A DNA stretch of 41,371 bases from Firmicutes bacterium UBA4881 (GCA_002399235.1 DHDH01000013.1:105264-146634); one strand, 5' to 3'. Shown: positions 7,730-15,791, counted from the stretch's first letter. Translations and numbers: made by a program. Notes: generated by a model from the letters alone, not told the origin.

Positions 7730-8662
7730 ATGAAACCAATGTTTCGCTCCTACCAAACGGAAGAAGACTATTGGCGTATTCGTGAGTTTTTAAGAGAAGT
7801 ATTCTTACTTAATAATTGCTATGAACGAAGTTGGCATGTAGCTAGACTAGATTATACCCGCCAGCACATATTACTTAATTGCACTAAATTACATTTAGAT
7901 GATGTAGCTTATATTGGTGAAGTAGAGGGGAAGATTGCAGCCTTTATAGTAGCAGATGGTGACTTGGGAGAAGCACATTTTTCTGTTCATCCTAGTTTTA
8001 GAACCCCTGAACTAGAGGAAGAAATGCTAAAAGTAGCAGAAGAACACTTAAGCGAAGAGATAAATGGCTCAAGAAGCTTACGATTATGGGCAGTAGATTC
8101 AGATAAACTCAGGGAATCTATCTTAGAAAAACATGGGTATAGTAAACAAAGTTGGGCTGAATGCCAGTGGCGATGTAAGTTAGATCAGCCAATACCTAAA
8201 GCCCAAGTTGCTCCCGGGTATACTGTTCGTTCTTTAGGAGATGGTCTTGAACTACTAGAGAGGTGTTATGCTTCTGGTTTAGGGTTTCATGAGGGAGATA
8301 TCAAGTATGCAATAGAAAATAGAGATGATATTACCTGGTACCGTAATATCCAAAGGGCACCTCTATACAGGCGAGATCTTGATCTTATAGCGGTAGCACC
8401 AGATGGAGCTATAGCTGCTTTTTGTACAATTTGGTTTGATGATGTAACACGTAGTGGCTATTTCGAACCAGTAGCTACTGTGCCAAAGTATAGGCGCTTA
8501 GGGTTAGCACAAGCTGTAATGACCGAAGGTTTGCACCGACTTCAACAAATGGGTGCTACCACAGCATTTGTAGGTGGCTTTAGCCAAGCTGCAAACTCTT
8601 TATATGAACGGGTCATGGGTCCTGAACATGAACTCTATGTGCCTTGGGAAAAGAAATGGTAA
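7730..8662 (+). CDS. Tandem-domain GNAT acetyltransferase
   Basis: I place the start at ATG 7730 (310 residues), 9 bases after ACAAGGAG. An upstream in-frame TTG at 7697 has no ribosome binding site. The protein appears to hold two GNAT folds. The N-terminal one (about 1-160) lacks a clean acetyl-CoA loop. The C-terminal one has the motif A signature VATVPKYRRLGLAQAVMTEGL followed by AAN-LYE, typical of acetyl-CoA binding. Tandem GNATs of this type often carry one degenerate domain. The acceptor substrate (amine, antibiotic or protein) is not identifiable. It appears monocistronic, with a candidate terminator at 8709-8729. Confidence 0.82.
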   Translation: MKPMFRSYQTEEDYWRIREFLREVFLLNNCYERSWHVARLDYTRQHILLNCTKLHLDDVAYIGEVEGKIAAFIVADGDLGEAHFSVHPSFRTPELEEEMLKVAEEHLSEEINGSRSLRLWAVDSDKLRESILEKHGYSKQSWAECQWRCKLDQPIPKAQVAPGYTVRSLGDGLELLERCYASGLGFHEGDIKYAIENRDDITWYRNIQRAPLYRRDLDLIAVAPDGAIAAFCTIWFDDVTRSGYFEPVATVPKYRRLGLAQAVMTEGLHRLQQMGATTAFVGGFSQAANSLYERVMGPEHELYVPWEKKW

Positions 8663-8708
8663 TCTCTGCTAAAGTTTATAACATAATTAAGATGACGAGT
8701 TAAGGTCG

Positions 8709-8729
8709 GGGGTGGCTAGCCACTCCTTT
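8709..8729 (+). terminator. Weak terminator after the tandem GNAT gene
   Basis: The palindrome GTGGCTAGCCAC (8712-8723), extended by G-C and one G-U pair to about nine pairs, is followed by only TTTGTT. It lies about 45 bases after the stop codon. Confidence 0.45.
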
Positions 8730-8796
8730 GTTATGTAAAAAAATTTAAACCGGATTTATTAAAGCATCGGATTAAGAATGACAAAGAGGTGCCAAT

Positions 8797-8838
8797 GAAA
8801 ACGCCAATGTTACAGGGGAAATGCTACCTCAAGTAAAC
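8797..8838 (+). pseudogene. 13-codon relic, possible GNAT N-terminus
   Basis: A well-spaced AGAGGTG precedes ATG at 8797 and the frame MKTPMLQGKCYLK ends at once. The text resembles the N-terminus of RimJ/RimL-type acetyltransferases (LxGKxxYLR), so it may be the stump of a third GNAT gene. That is inference from a very short sequence. Confidence 0.25.
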
Positions 8839-8984
8839 TGTTACTACTAAAGATGTAGTTCTTTTCTTTAGCTATAAATAACTAACATAGAAAGCGTCTT
8901 TCTTGGGAAACACCATTAGAAACATTTGTGGAAAGTGTCACATTTAACTTGGCAAATAATCGCTATAGACGAGGAGGAGATAAT

Positions 8985-9875
8985 ATGCAATGTAATATCA
9001 ATGGGAAAGAGTATATATACACTGATAAGGTACGGGACAATGACTATCTACGTAATAGCTTTAATAAGCTTGCCATAAAGATCTTTGGGCTAGATTTTGA
9101 ACCATGGTATCAAAATGGGTATTGGGGTGATAGCTATATCCCTCATGTTTTAATAGATAACCAATGTGTAGTAGCTAACGTTTCTGTAAATATAATAAAT
9201 ACGGTGTGGCAAAATCATAAAAAATGTTATATTCAGCTAGGAACTATTATGACAGACAATGAGTATAGGAACAAAGGATTAGCACGATGGTTAATAAATA
9301 AGGTTATCGACGAATGGAAGGATAGATGCGATTCTATCTACCTTTTTGCCAATAATAGTGTGTTAGATTTCTATCCCAAATTCGGATTTATGAAAGCTAC
9401 TGAATATCAGTATCAAATGCCAATTAGTAAAAAGAACGGCTTGGTAAGAAAGCTCGACTTGATATCGCAACAAGATAAAGAATTACTATTGAGAAAATAT
9501 AGCCAATCAAATCCATTTTCAGCTTTGCCAATGGAACAAAACTTCGGTTTACTAATGTTTTACTGCTCTCAATTTATGAAAAACAATGTTTACTATGTAA
9601 AACAATATGATGCAATTGTTATTGCTGAATATGATAGTGATACTTTAATTTGTTACGATATATTTTGTAACGGGGAAAGCTGTTTGCAAGATATTTTATC
9701 GGTTATGGTAGCAGCTAATACTAAAACTGTTGTACTTGGATTTACGCCAAAACAAAGAGAAAAGTACAAAGTATCAGGACTACATGAAGAAGATACTACG
9801 CTATTTGTTTTAAAAGACAAAGAGAATATATTTTCTGATAACCAAATAATGTTCCCCTTGTTATCACATGCATAA
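8985..9875 (+). CDS. GNAT-family N-acetyltransferase
   Basis: The start is set at ATG 8985 (296 residues), preceded by GAGGAGG at 7-8 bases. The in-frame ATG at 8928 lacks a ribosome binding site. The N-terminal domain is a GNAT fold: strand and loop IQLGTIMTDNEYRNKGLARWLINKVI contains the acetyl-CoA signature (R-N-K-G-L-A), followed by IYLFANNSVLDFYPKFGF, the usual C-terminal GNAT motif. Residues from about 150 on form a second, unrecognised domain. Substrate unknown. No terminator is obvious downstream. Confidence 0.82.
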   Translation: MQCNINGKEYIYTDKVRDNDYLRNSFNKLAIKIFGLDFEPWYQNGYWGDSYIPHVLIDNQCVVANVSVNIINTVWQNHKKCYIQLGTIMTDNEYRNKGLARWLINKVIDEWKDRCDSIYLFANNSVLDFYPKFGFMKATEYQYQMPISKKNGLVRKLDLISQQDKELLLRKYSQSNPFSALPMEQNFGLLMFYCSQFMKNNVYYVKQYDAIVIAEYDSDTLICYDIFCNGESCLQDILSVMVAANTKTVVLGFTPKQREKYKVSGLHEEDTTLFVLKDKENIFSDNQIMFPLLSHA

Positions 9876-10001
9876 TATATCTCTTTATTTCTAAATTAAT
9901 ATTTGAGGAGCCGTCTGTGGGGTAGTAAAAAGAGGCTAAAAGGGAATTGATCGAGTTGTAGCATTTTAATAAGTTAGTATGGTACATGTCTGCCTAATTA
10001 A

Positions 10002-10157
10002 GTAGGAGGAGAAGCCCGCGGCAAATTACCAAGACAAGATAGATATGTTGACGAACTAATTAAAATAATCGATGAGTTAGGACTAAAACGTTATACCGGA
10101 CCAGATGGCGAAAGTAAGGTATCTTTTTGGAACTATAAATATAGCCATACAGCTTAA
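10002..10157 (+). pseudogene. Small gene lacking a start codon
   Basis: A frame open from about 10002 to the TAA at about 10155-10157 begins right after a strong AGTAGGAGGAG and reads like a compact protein (GKLPRQDRYVDELIKIID, then RYTGPDGESKVSFWNYKYS). No ATG, GTG or TTG exists in frame near the ribosome binding site. The simplest reading is loss of the start codon by mutation. The family is not recognised. The rest of the 9876-10237 gap shows nothing further. Confidence 0.35.
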
Positions 10158-10237
10158 TGTAATAACTTTATTGCATTGGGCTCCAGAGAACGCTTCTGTT
10201 TACTTGCGTATTGCCATTCCGGTATTCTAGAAACTAA

Positions 10238-10378
10238 CTAATTAACTTTTCTAAAATTGGTTTTATCACATTTTGGACAAGGTGGGAGAGTATCTGAATG
10301 ATCGTCTAGTCGAACAAGTTGTCCACAGTTAGTACATTTATAGGTACCTTTGCCTGGCTTTTCACCAGTTGTTGGCAT
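10238..10378 (-). CDS. Zinc-ribbon microprotein, 46 aa
   Basis: It starts MPTTGEKPGKGTYKCTNCGQ and ends NFRKVN. Two CxxC knuckles, CTNC (residues 15-18) and CPKC (34-37), form a rubredoxin-like zinc ribbon. The ATG is preceded by an ideal AAAGGAGGTGACC (10383-10395, complement), so it is almost certainly translated although very short. Similar single zinc-ribbon proteins are common, uncharacterised proteins in Bacillota. The start is unambiguous. No partner gene or terminator is evident nearby. A role in metal binding or nucleic-acid contact is inference. Confidence 0.88.
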   Translation of the reverse strand: MPTTGEKPGKGTYKCTNCGQLVRLDDHSDTLPPCPKCDKTNFRKVN

Positions 10379-10658
10379 AGCAGGTCACCTCCTTTAATAA
10401 GGCTTCAAATATGCATTCTTCCTGTCAGATAACTTCCCTTTATTCTGGAAAACTGATTGAATCTCTGCTAGATTGGTGCTGGAACTTATTGTAAATTACG
10501 AAAATTGCAATTTTTTGATCTAAGGAAATTGACAAGTACTTCTGGTTTCTAAAACTGTACGTAATATATAGATAGTGGAATAGATGTTACTTCGTAAGCT
10601 TTAGCTAACAACTCATTATTAAATAATACTAATTAATGCTGGGTTTGGATTATTAAGA

Positions 10659-11546
10659 TTAATCTTCATCATCATCCTCCCCACTGAAGAAAGATTCAAG
10701 TTCATCTAGGTCATCTTGAGAGACTATTATCTCATAGCCAAATTCCTTAGGAGTTCTATTGAAGATGCTTAATGTTTCTGCAAAGGTATCTTCATCTATG
10801 AGATTGTCTTCGAAGTTTCTAATAATGATCTCGATAATATTAGGGGAAGTACCAATGTTTTTTGTTGGCTGATTCAGTTTAAGAAATACTTCGTTATTAG
10901 TTGCCAGACCAGTTTTGCCATACTCGTCTTCAAGGTCTCTTTCGTTAACAGCGTACAATTTTTCATACTGCATTGAAGATATTGCTCCAATTTCTTGCAG
11001 TCTTTTAACAAGAGAACGGTAAGGTAGCCACCATGTACAGTGGAGTCTAGCGATGAATCGCAACAGTGTTTTATGTTGGATCTTTTCTAATGAAGATGTC
11101 TTAAACTCATCAAGTACAATACTTTCAAGTACAGTTTCAGGTAACAAAAACTCTGCTGCAAATCGATTAGCTTTTACCTCAATAAGGTTACTTTTTTCAT
11201 CGTCTGGTCTGCTAAGGTGTGAGCCGGATTTCGTGTAGTAGTGATACAGCTCATGAGCGATGGCAAAGATTTGCTTATCGTAATAATCAGCAGTGTTAAG
11301 TCCTATGAAGGTGAGGTTTTCGCCACTTTCTTCAGAGTACATAATTGCAGCAGAAAAAGCCGGTCTATTACCTTCAGGTTCGATGGGATATTCCAGCAAC
11401 ATGATGTCTAGCTTATCAAGAATTGTAAATATGTCGTTGGCAATAGGCGTTTCACCTACAAAGCCTAAAGAAAGGCGTTTTTCCCCGGCTAGTTTGCGTA
11501 TGTTATCTATTTGTACTTCATTAAGCGTGACTGGATTCATTTTCAA
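10659..11546 (-). CDS. ImmA/IrrE-family metallopeptidase
   Basis: The 295-residue protein carries the ImmA/IrrE (COG2856) zinc-peptidase signature HELYH (98-102) and a later segment KANRFAAEFLLP typical of the family. In characterised members (ImmA of ICEBs1, IrrE) the enzyme cleaves or inactivates a partner Xre-type repressor. Its start (TTG at 11546 or ATG at 11540, behind AAGGAG) overlaps the end of the Xre gene at 11521-11883, so the pair is one operon. The C-terminal 100 residues are acidic (EDDDED at the end). It may be a peptidase/repressor switch from a mobile element or a toxin-antitoxin-like module. No integrase or conjugation genes are near. Confidence 0.85.
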   Translation of the reverse strand: MKMNPVTLNEVQIDNIRKLAGEKRLSLGFVGETPIANDIFTILDKLDIMLLEYPIEPEGNRPAFSAAIMYSEESGENLTFIGLNTADYYDKQIFAIAHELYHYYTKSGSHLSRPDDEKSNLIEVKANRFAAEFLLPETVLESIVLDEFKTSSLEKIQHKTLLRFIARLHCTWWLPYRSLVKRLQEIGAISSMQYEKLYAVNERDLEDEYGKTGLATNNEVFLKLNQPTKNIGTSPNIIEIIIRNFEDNLIDEDTFAETLSIFNRTPKEFGYEIIVSQDDLDELESFFSGEDDDED

Positions 11547-11883
11547 ATGATCTCCTTAAGTGAATTTGCTGTCTAAGAGACAACATCATCGTAAATAGTT
11601 TTTCTACGCCTTCTTTTTCACTATTACTTAATGCTTCACTTCGAAGAGCCACAAAAGAGTCTGTTCTTTCTTTTTCTACGAACATTTCTGTAAGATCAAA
11701 GCCTAAAACACTCGATAAAGATTCAAACTGTATTAGAGATGGAGTGAAATTTTCTCTTTCAATGCGGCCAATCATAATTCTGTTTATGCCGGTTAAATTA
11801 CCGAGTTCTTCTTGTGTATATCCTTTTTCTTCTCTTAAAATTTTAACTGTTTCGGCTAACTTTTTAGTTGATAAAGTTTTCAT
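11521..11883 (-). CDS. Xre-family transcriptional regulator
   Basis: A Cro/C1-type helix-turn-helix spans residues about 8-62 (EEKGYTQEELGNLTGINRIM and on), followed by a 55-residue C-terminal helix-rich tail. The ATG at 11883 has AAAGGAG at 7 bases. An upstream in-frame start at 11952 lacks one and would overlap the promoter. The 120-residue protein is co-transcribed with the overlapping ImmA/IrrE peptidase, which is likely its regulator. Binding to its own promoter is expected for the family. Confidence 0.87.
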   Translation of the reverse strand: MKTLSTKKLAETVKILREEKGYTQEELGNLTGINRIMIGRIERENFTPSLIQFESLSSVLGFDLTEMFVEKERTDSFVALRSEALSNSEKEGVEKLFTMMLSLRQQIHLRRSFENESSHA

Positions 11884-11928
11884 AGTGGGGTCTCCTTTTA
11901 TTACTATAGTATGCCCTCTTTTAATTAT

Positions 11929-11957
11929 ATGATACTCTAAGTAACAAAGCACGTCAA
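11929..11957 (-). promoter_or_regulatory. Predicted promoter of the Xre-ImmA operon
   Basis: On the minus strand TTGACG (11952-11957), a 17-base spacer and TATCAT (11929-11934). The -10 lies 46 bases upstream of the Xre start codon. Confidence 0.55.
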
Positions 11958-12113
11958 ATTCTATCGATTAAACAGCAAAAATGAAATGTTAAATAACAAT
12001 GAGTGTAAAAAAGTCCATTGTGTAATATATAGTTACATGAGTTTAGTTCGAAATTCATCTTTCAAAATACGTAAAGAGAGCTTACATCTCATATATCTGG
12101 CAGAGATATCGAG

Positions 12114-12233
12114 ATGTTGAATTATTTCGATAATCATGAAAAAGAAGCAGGAGATCTATTTACAAAGCTAATAAAGGACACGGAAAAAGCAACTAAAAAA
12201 GCTCAAAAGAAGCAAAAAAATATAACTGGATAA
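12114..12233 (+). other. 39-codon lysine-rich frame, unsupported
   Basis: ATG at 12114 opens a 39-codon frame (MLNYFDNHEKEAGDLFTKLI, then a lysine/alanine-rich tail). It reads like a helical protein end but has no ribosome binding site. It could be the remnant of a longer gene. The 11958-12113 stretch holds nothing else I can support. Confidence 0.25.
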
Positions 12234-12387
12234 CTGAATATGTTGGTTGTAGCACTGAAGACCATGTGAGCCATTATATTGTCATCCAGACTAATTCAAA
12301 CTCGGGTGGAGTATTATAAGCGTAGACCAGGTGGGTAGAATTAGAGTTTTCAAAGCAAGCGATGGCGATTACATAAGGCTCTTTTAA

Positions 12388-12424
12388 AAGACAAGAGCAA
12401 TGGTACAAAGAGGATGTTGTTGCT
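12388..12424 (+). pseudogene. Fragment of an ABC exporter C-terminus
   Basis: Plus-strand translation gives RQEQWYKEDVVATS, nearly identical to the last residues of the ABC exporter ending at 24899 (AQEQWYKEDVVAS). DNA identity is high over about 37 bases. It sits tail-to-tail with the broken PemK-like gene and marks a recombination or deletion junction at about 12425. Confidence 0.6.
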
Positions 12425-12591
12425 ACTTCTAACTTGGGTTTCAATTTGGCTATTTCAAGCGCCCTTGTTTGTAGTTCTTTTCTATACCGTTCTAAGAGTT
12501 TCTCTAATTTCACGATATAATGTTTTTTTCCCCGGGGAAAAAAACAGAAAAACTCATTCTTACGAGTCATGACCGAAGTGATATGAGAGAT

Positions 12592-12704
12592 AAAAAAGTA
12601 CGACATCTGCTATGCAGATGTCGTACTGAATCACTATATCCTGCCGAAGCAGGTCTCAGCCGGCTGTACCTAACGGCATATTATACCGTCACACAGCCTA
12701 TCAT
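12592..12704 (-). ncRNA. Candidate small structured RNA with its own promoter and terminator
   Basis: Read on the minus strand, about 113 nt start 7 bases after a TTGACA-17-CATTAT promoter. Hairpin 1 has an outer stem GGCUGU/ACAGCC (12693-12698 with 12662-12667) and an inner stem ACGGUAU/AUGCCGU with an AAU loop. Hairpin 2 is CCUGC-UUCG-GCAGG (12640-12653), a UUCG tetraloop that exists only on this strand. Hairpin 3 is a perfect 13-bp stem GUACGACAUCUGC, loop AUA, followed by six U: a textbook terminator. It lies in the gap of the broken PemK-like gene and encodes no protein of note. I do not recognise an Rfam family. Structure is read directly; transcription is inference. Confidence 0.6.
12598..12626 (-). 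terminator. Intrinsic terminator of the candidate small RNA
   Basis: A thirteen-bp perfect stem with a 3-base loop, followed on the minus strand by TTTTTTATC (U-run at 12592-12597). There is no T-run on the plus-strand side, which fixes the direction. Confidence 0.85.
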
Positions 12705-12710
12705 GATTCT

Positions 12711-12739
12711 ATAATGGTATATGTCTTTTAGCTTGTCAA
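12711..12739 (-). promoter_or_regulatory. Predicted promoter of the candidate small RNA
   Basis: Consensus -35 TTGACA (12734-12739 on the complement), a 17-base spacer and CATTAT (12711-12716). It overlaps the last codons of the N-terminal PemK-like piece. Confidence 0.55.
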
Positions 12740-13075
12740 TATCCAAGGAGATATAACCACGACCGGACGCGTTTTGTTCTTTTCTCCGCCTATGTTACCT
12801 TCTCCAAGCTCAGCATCAAAGATACCACCCCGATAGGCTTGAACAATAAATGGAGAGTTATTGAGAAGATTCTTACGAAGAAGTAGGTTCTTTTCTACAA
12901 AGAGTTCTGTTTTCCTTTTTAACCATTTACTTGAACTAATTATATTGTCTAAAACAGACCAAGCCAAGACATCACTTCCATACTTTTACCTTTATATACA
13001 AAATTCCGCATAATTGAGAGAACCTCTTGTGATCCAAATACAAAAGCAAAAAAGTGTTGGTATGTAACTACAGAT

Positions 13076-13147
13076 AAAAACCTACCAAGATACCATTTAA
13101 GTTCGGAATTATATTAAAGGTAGAATGGTTCTCGATAGGTTTTTTTA
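13076..13147 (-). terminator. Long imperfect hairpin after the rloA-rloB unit
   Basis: The arms AAAAACCTA...ACCATT and AATGGTT...TAGGTTTTT pair with a short internal mismatch across a 28-base loop. T-runs are present in both directions. It lies 83 bases beyond the rloB end and probably terminates that minus-strand unit. The rest of 12968-13229 holds no gene. Confidence 0.55.
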
Positions 13148-13229
13148 TCTAGCTAAGGACATATTAATGAAAAGGTTTCTAATTCAAGGAAGAAACCTGG
13201 TAAGCAGATATGAAGGGACAATACATACT

Positions 13230-13842
13230 TTACAGTTCGTTACAATCCTGTAAGACAATTTTTAAAAAGTCGTGAATAGAAAAGTCTGGATTATTATAAC
13301 AGGCTACAGAAGATAACATAAAACGATCAGTTTCTAATTTAGAGGCTCGAATTTGTTCTACTCGCTTTATGGCACTTTTTACGTCATCAAGAGTAATCTA
13401 CGTTAATATTTTATCAAGAACAGCCTTTTCTTTAATATTCGCATTTTGGCTAAGCTTGTATATTCTGCGTACATCATCTATATAAGCATTGGTTGATGTA
13501 ACGGGTCTGTTAAAATCTTCTTTGTGAAGAATAAACCATACATCGATGTTTACATTGCTATAAGCATGATAAATTTTTTTACCTTTCTTCTTCTTACTTT
13601 TACGTTGGAGTTGTTCGCAAAACTCTATCTTTCGGCGAAATTCCTTTTCTTTGCAATCATGATCAAATAAAGCAACGGCATCGTAATCTGTGTAATCCTC
13701 TATTAAGTTTTTCGGGTAAACCTCGTCTCGTGCTAAAAGTAACAACACGCTCTGGGAATTTTTTAAGCAGAACTCCTAAGTGCTTTAAATACATTTCTTC
13801 CTGTTGCCCTTCACAGACGCAAAAGTAGGTTTTTCGATACAT
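13230..13842 (-). pseudogene. rloB: Degraded rloB (RloB/AbiLii-like), frameshift plus nonsense codon
   Basis: The gene starts at ATG 13842, 3 bases after rloA, with AGGAGGAA inside the rloA end. The first frame reads MYRKTYFCVCEGQQEEMYLK, the RloB opening (CEGQxEE). At about 13735-13750 the reading frame shifts into that of DEVYPKNLIEDYTDYDAVAL, FDHD and AYSNVNIDVWFILHKEDF, the hallmark central RloB motifs (acidic FDHD and SNxxxxxWxLLH). An in-frame TAG (13398-13400) then interrupts before LDDVKSAIKRVEQIR and NNPDFSIHDFLKIVL, the usual RloB C-terminus. Ignoring both lesions the product is about 203 residues, the family norm. Two separate lesions argue for real decay. In AbiL-type abortive infection modules RloB is the presumed effector, so the module is probably inactive. 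Confidence 0.82.
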
Positions 13843-13845
13843 CGA

Positions 13846-15144
13846 TTATTCCTCCTGTGCTTCTGAAAAGAGTAGTTTGCCAAAGTCAATATATGGAATA
13901 GCACCGTAATTTCCTTTAAAATAATTTATCAAATAGTTATGATCGTTTCTAACATCTGTAGAGCCAAAATCAGCGAGCGAATAAATAGTACTTTCAAAGG
14001 TATCTTTATCTTTTTCAACAAATTTGATTTGATCGCGCCTGAATATCTTTTTGTTTAGATAAATTGGATTATGTGTTGTAAAGATAAGTTGAGCTTCTTT
14101 TTTATTTACGGTAGGATCATTAAATAAAGAGAGAATGCCCTTAATCAATTCAGGATGAATCGATGCATCAAACTCATCTAATATGAATGTGCCTCCCTCC
14201 ATGAATAAGGATTCAAACGGAATAGCAAAATCCAAAAGTTTCAAAGTCCCTCTCGATTCCATCAACTCAGCTGGAACAATTATCTCCTTGTTATTGTATT
14301 TATAAACAGAAACAAGCTGCATATCGGCAGAATGCTCATCATTAGATTTTTTGGATTTAAACATGACTTTTTGAGGACCGAAGTCCGCATTTTTTACAAA
14401 ATTATCTAGAGTTTTATTCCATGCAAAAAAGCTCTTATCAGGCATATCGGTTGTAGAAAAAGTAATGTTGGTTTTTTTAAGTGTAAAATCGCTTACTACA
14501 ATTAACTTATTTTGGAAGTAATCAATTACTTTATCAGCGATTTCACTACTGACTACTGTTTTAAATGCATGTGTTAAAAATAATTCAGTAGGATCAAGGT
14601 TTTTGTTTATTTTGTTTTCAATTTCTATTAGCAACTTTTCATCATACTGTATAATGGAAAGTACCTTTTTGTCTTTTTTGATTTCAACTTGCCTCAAGCC
14701 ACGTTCAAAAATTTGAATTAATGTTCTGTTTTTCTTTATCCATAGCTGTTCGGCTACAATCTGTCGTTTGTCTTTGTCAAATGATTTGGTAAGAACCTCA
14801 AAGAAATATATAAAATGAGAATCCTTGTTTATAAACTCTAATTCAAATAACATCGGTTTTTGCTCAGAGCTATGAGCAAAAGGATACAATTCCAGATTGT
14901 TCAAATCTGGGGACAAAGCTTTAAGAGAGCCTTGTAAAACAATTTCTCTCATCAATGCTAAGGACATGATAATGTTAGACTTTCCACTTGCATTTGCTCC
15001 ATATATTACAGAAGAAGGAAGAATGCGTAGATTATTTTTGCGAATGAGATTTTCATCTAAAGTGCTTTGTCTTCCTGCTGTCATATTTAGTTGTGTCTTG
15101 TTCTTGAAAGAACGGAAGTTTTGAAACACATATTTTATCAACAT
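13846..15144 (-). CDS. rloA: RloA/AbiLi-like AAA ATPase
   Basis: The 432-residue SMC/ABC-like ATPase is of the AAA_15/AAA_21 type found with RloB in AbiL and restriction-linked loci. It starts MLIKYVFQNFRSFKNKT, typical for the class. Walker A is GANASGKSN (49-57), the signature-like SRGT is at 297-300, Walker B is TFILDEFD (319-326) and the switch histidine lies in FTTHNP (355-360), so the ATPase itself looks intact. AAGGAGGG precedes the ATG. Its partner rloB overlaps its ribosome binding site with the end of rloA (coupled translation) but is broken. The likely ancestral role is abortive phage defence; I infer that from family context. Confidence 0.87.
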   Translation of the reverse strand: MLIKYVFQNFRSFKNKTQLNMTAGRQSTLDENLIRKNNLRILPSSVIYGANASGKSNIIMSLALMREIVLQGSLKALSPDLNNLELYPFAHSSEQKPMLFELEFINKDSHFIYFFEVLTKSFDKDKRQIVAEQLWIKKNRTLIQIFERGLRQVEIKKDKKVLSIIQYDEKLLIEIENKINKNLDPTELFLTHAFKTVVSSEIADKVIDYFQNKLIVVSDFTLKKTNITFSTTDMPDKSFFAWNKTLDNFVKNADFGPQKVMFKSKKSNDEHSADMQLVSVYKYNNKEIIVPAELMESRGTLKLLDFAIPFESLFMEGGTFILDEFDASIHPELIKGILSLFNDPTVNKKEAQLIFTTHNPIYLNKKIFRRDQIKFVEKDKDTFESTIYSLADFGSTDVRNDHNYLINYFKGNYGAIPYIDFGKLLFSEAQEE

Positions 15145-15229
15145 ACAGCACCCTCCTTATAGATAAAGGCAAAACCTCAAGTGCATATACTATTATATCG
15201 TACTGATGCTTATAATATAATACAGTTGA

Positions 15230-15720
15230 GAAATAAACTCAAATAGCCCTAACTGGTATAGTTATATAAAAGATCAAACATAGAGAGAACGGAAAAGACT
15301 TGTGAGTCACCTAACTAACTACAAATCTGAAATGAAGAAGCGTGGAAAGAAACACATTAACCTTAATAGAAAAGATATCCAGATAAGCTGGGCTCAAATA
15401 AAAAAAGAACAGCTTCTTGATAAATACTATGCCATTGAAACCTCTGAACTAGAGTTGTCTAAAGAAGAAATAATTAACATATATAAAAAGCTGTGTGAAA
15501 CTGAAGATAGTTTTAAAGTAATGAAAACACAACTACAAGCAAGGCCAATATATGTTTGGACTAAAGCAAGTATCGAGGGATATTTCGTGATATTTTATTT
15601 AGCATTGGTTTTACAGAGAATGCTTGGTTATAAGCTGAAGCGAGCAAATGTGAAACGTACAATTGATGAAGTTTAAGCAGATAACATTCTACAGGTCACA
15701 ACGGACTATTTATTTTGATG
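15230..15720 (+). pseudogene. C-terminal fragment of an IS4/IS1634-type transposase
   Basis: The frame at 15302-15676 has no convincing ribosome binding site. Its end, CETEDSFKVMKTQLQARPIY and VWTKASIEGYFVIFYLALVL, is the conserved C-terminal region of DDE transposases of the IS1634 group (IxxxFRxxKxxLxxRP, then the IxGHFxxxFLAL helix); the E in ETEDSF is the third catalytic acid. The N-terminal two thirds with the two aspartates are missing, and a stop (15674-15676) cuts the last helix, which continues in frame as ADNILQ. It is an inactive relic between rloA and the P-loop kinase gene. Confidence 0.7.
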
Positions 15721-15791
15721 TAGAACTAATGAAAAGGGAAGGCCTAAACGGCAATGTCATTAAGTTAAGAACCGAACAATTATAACTCAAT

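Larger units (their letters stand above)
12274..12967 (-). pseudogene. Broken PemK/MazF-like gene
   Basis: Two minus-strand pieces correspond to the two ends of the intact 227-aa protein at 32832-33515. The N-terminal piece (12728-12967) has a helical lead and the PemK-fold strand GGIFDAELGEGNIGGEKNKT then RPVVVIS, where it stops. The C-terminal piece (12426-12606) has RKNEFFCFFPRGKKHYIVKL and a coiled coil ending KLEVATT, parallel to RDELFCFLFRGKSHYIEKL and LEVATT in the intact copy. The middle of the toxin fold (about 55 residues) is replaced by about 120 bases of structured, non-coding DNA (12590-12704). Past 12426 the minus frame merely reads antisense through an ABC-exporter tail fragment. 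The N-terminal part also seems out of frame with its natural ATG (12972). It is clearly not a functional toxin. Confidence 0.7.

Noticed and set aside
12598..12700. Possible integron attC site
   Set aside because: Palindromic, but the conserved attC core sites are not found in the right places, and the promoter, UUCG loop and U-run fit an RNA gene better.
12520..12714. Plus-strand 64-codon frame across the hairpin region
   Set aside because: It is antisense to the structured RNA and to the PemK-like piece, and the stems explain its odd composition; no ribosome binding site.
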